Source: Clostridiaceae bacterium | Lineage (GTDB): Bacteria; Bacillota; Clostridia; Lachnospirales; Lachnospiraceae | Reading direction: 5' to 3' | DNA: 32,008 nt | NCBI GenBank assembly: GCA_910575795.1 | Contig: CAJTGE010000050.1 | Coordinates: 1-32,008 of the forward strand | Shown here: positions 30,752 through 32,008 of the stretch, piece by piece | Numbering within the stretch: the stretch's first letter is position 1 | Layout of the letters: every line of letters starts with the position of its first letter | The notes under the pieces: model-generated | Told to the model about the DNA's origin: nothing | Database searches by the model: none | Seen by the model: only the letters and a program-made list of their open reading frames with translations | Translations under genes and position numbers: made by a program

Positions 30752-30757
30752 TTATTT

Positions 30758-31804
30758 TTATCTTTTTCTCTTGATACCGCAAAAATCTACAAGAGAGCCA
30801 TCAGGATTTTTCCACTTTGCAGATACCTTTCTGTCGTTTTCATCCTCCAGAGTGGCCAGTGCCTTTGCTTTCTCTTCCACAGTGATATCAAGGTAAACCA
30901 TCGTGGTCTGGAGCTGTTCGTGGCCGAGTAAAAATGAAATCTGTATGATGTTCATCCCATCCTCCAGCCAGTGTGAAGCCTTCGAATGGCGAAGCTGGTG
31001 TGCATGGAGCCCTAGCGGCATATCACTGCAGACCTCATGCGCCATCTTGGCATATTTCCTCAACATCTTGCTGATGGCAGGCTGGGCCAGCTTCCCATGG
31101 CATCCAGTATTACGGGAATAAAAGACATAAGCTTCCGGATCCGGTGTTTCCCCATGGAACTCTGCCAGGTAACGCTTTAAATGCGCGACGGTCTTGGGCA
31201 GCAGGTAAAGGGTGCGGATCTTATTTCCTTTCCCGATAATAACCGCATATGGTTTTTCGTCCGACAGGTGGAGCTGGCTGTTCTTCATCGACAGGAGCCC
31301 GTCCAGCCGGGCAGCGGTGCTGTAGAGCAGGATAAGGAATGCCATATCCCGGCGTCCGGTCCTGCTTAATGGGCTGGGGGCATCCAGCAGTGCCTTTACC
31401 GCTTCCCTCGTCAGGCCTTCCACTTTCTTTTTCTGGCATTTCCTGCGCGGGATCTGGGCCGCCTCCAGATACAAGTGTAGGTAAGCCACATCCCGGCTGC
31501 CCAGGTACTTCAAAAATGTCCTTAAAGATGCCAGCCTGTTGTTGCAGCTCTCCGGGCTGCATCCCCTGGATTCCCGCAGCCAGACAAGCCATTCTTCGAT
31601 AACCGTATGCCGGAAGCAGTCTGCATTCAGGCTGTCACTGTGTATCTTTTTCTCATTCTCCAGAAAGAACAGGTACAGCACGATCGCATCCCGGTAGGAT
31701 TTCAGGGTGTTCATGCTGTCTGTTTTCTGTGAAAGGACATAACCGTCCAGAAACCCTGAAATATATCCGGCTATCAGGATGCTTTCCTTATTAGGTTTCT
31801 TCAT
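30758..31804 (-). CDS. Tyrosine recombinase, last gene of a RIT-like set
   Basis: This 348-residue recombinase has a core-binding domain at ~20-125 (MNTLKSYRDAIVLYLFFLEN, NNRLASLRTFLKYLGSRDVA). The catalytic domain contains the first Arg in LYSTAARLDGLLSMKN, the HxxR box HAHQLRHSKASHWL, and LLGHEQLQTTMVYLD with the His and nucleophilic Tyr. All catalytic residues look intact. The start overlaps the upstream recombinase stop by 14 bases. GC-rich coding differs from the IME it sits in. In RIT elements the three recombinases are thought to act together. Confidence 0.88.
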   Translation of the reverse strand: MKKPNKESILIAGYISGFLDGYVLSQKTDSMNTLKSYRDAIVLYLFFLENEKKIHSDSLNADCFRHTVIEEWLVWLRESRGCSPESCNNRLASLRTFLKYLGSRDVAYLHLYLEAAQIPRRKCQKKKVEGLTREAVKALLDAPSPLSRTGRRDMAFLILLYSTAARLDGLLSMKNSQLHLSDEKPYAVIIGKGNKIRTLYLLPKTVAHLKRYLAEFHGETPDPEAYVFYSRNTGCHGKLAQPAISKMLRKYAKMAHEVCSDMPLGLHAHQLRHSKASHWLEDGMNIIQISFLLGHEQLQTTMVYLDITVEEKAKALATLEDENDRKVSAKWKNPDGSLVDFCGIKRKR

Positions 31805-32008
31805 CTGCGGGCACCTCCGGCATCATCCATTCCGAACCGGCTTGTGTCTGTTCCTTTATGATCTCCGAGAGCCCGGGCACAATCGAGTAGTAGTACTTCG
31901 TGCTCTCCACTGTCGTATGCCCCATGCTCTTACTGAGGAATACCAGCCTGTCATGGAACTCAAAGCCCCGTCCCACCCACCGGTTGATGTTTTCCACGGC
32001 ATAATGGT
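31791..32008 (-). CDS. Tyrosine recombinase C-terminus (partial, upstream gene of the RIT-like set)
   Basis: Only the last ~72 residues are in the window. They read HYAVENINRWVGRGFEF directly at the edge, which fits the sequence following an HxxRH box. FLSKSMGHTTVESTKYYYSI follows with the catalytic His and Tyr, then a ~30-residue acidic end. The frame is open to the window edge, so the gene starts outside. It overlaps the downstream recombinase by 14 bases. Confidence 0.82.
   Translation of the reverse strand, partial: HYAVENINRWVGRGFEFHDRLVFLSKSMGHTTVESTKYYYSIVPGLSEIIKEQTQAGSEWMMPEVPADEET

Larger units (their letters stand above)
30670..32008 (-). mobile_element. End of a RIT-like element inserted in IME C int
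   Basis: Two overlapping tyrosine recombinase genes in the same direction end about 90 bp from the junction with int, next to an inverted-repeat end. Overlapping recombinase genes are the hallmark of RIT (recombinase in trio) elements. The third gene and the other end are outside the window. A larger conjugative element using such recombinases is an alternative. Confidence 0.68.

Noticed and set aside
30670..30896. The C-terminal extension of the IME C integrase frame beyond HDL.
   Set aside because: It reads through the inverted-repeat end and the antisense of the recombinase gene; no catalytic box follows.

Overview
The window is an accessory region made of stacked mobile elements. It most likely comes from a gut Clostridia/Lachnospiraceae-type Firmicute. 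The grounds are strong AGGAGG ribosome binding sites, a Tn1549-type conjugation gene set, Tn916/Tn4451-type int/xis/TnpV genes, a yjdF-type leader RNA and AT-rich cargo. No rRNA, tRNA, CRISPR array or chromosomal housekeeping gene was seen.

1-11265 (minus strand, GC-richer) is the replication/DNA-processing side of a Tn1549-like conjugative element. Reading from right to left it holds a structured leader and small first gene, a DUF6017-type replication initiator, a Toprim primase-like protein, an HTH protein, several accessory proteins, a 674-aa polyvalent protein with an HEWWH metallopeptidase-like domain, PcfB, and a VirD4-type coupling protein. The coupling protein is dead: it is cut off after its first two-thirds by foreign DNA, and its Walker A loop appears to be two codons short. 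Five proteins in this run end in related C-terminal tails ([RK]-P-S-[VL]-x3-[LM] followed by a basic, Ala/Pro-rich stretch), a possible shared signal for the conjugation channel.

11266-30669 (plus strand) is a tandem array of three related integrative mobilizable elements (IMEs) with the core order xis-int-mobC-repA-oriT-relaxase-cargo. IME A has lost its left end; only the last 60 codons of int remain. It carries a HEAT-like protein, an MBL hydrolase, a yjdF leader/YjdF unit, and an AT-rich three-gene cassette (two DUF488 proteins plus a probable dual-OB protein). IME B is complete from end to end (about 7.8 kb), but its int is split by a 191-bp MITE-like insertion. It carries TnpV, two GNATs and a methyltransferase-like protein. 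IME C keeps only its left part: a TIR/deoxyribosyltransferase-fold effector candidate with an XRE regulator, two GNATs (one with an internal amber codon), xis and the 5' part of int.

The A/B and B/C boundaries share an 11-bp direct repeat (GAGTTCGAATA). A pair of short repeats with 11-bp pitch lies 70-72 bp to its right in both cases, and another pair about 120 bp to its left. IME B carries nearly the same arm repeat at both ends, while the A and C arms differ. This reads as att core plus element-specific integrase arm sites.

30670-32008 (minus strand) is the end of another element that carries overlapping tyrosine recombinase genes (RIT-like trio; one complete and one partial visible). It has broken IME C int at the codons for the catalytic HxxR box. 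IME A int is broken at the same codons by the end of the Tn1549-like element.
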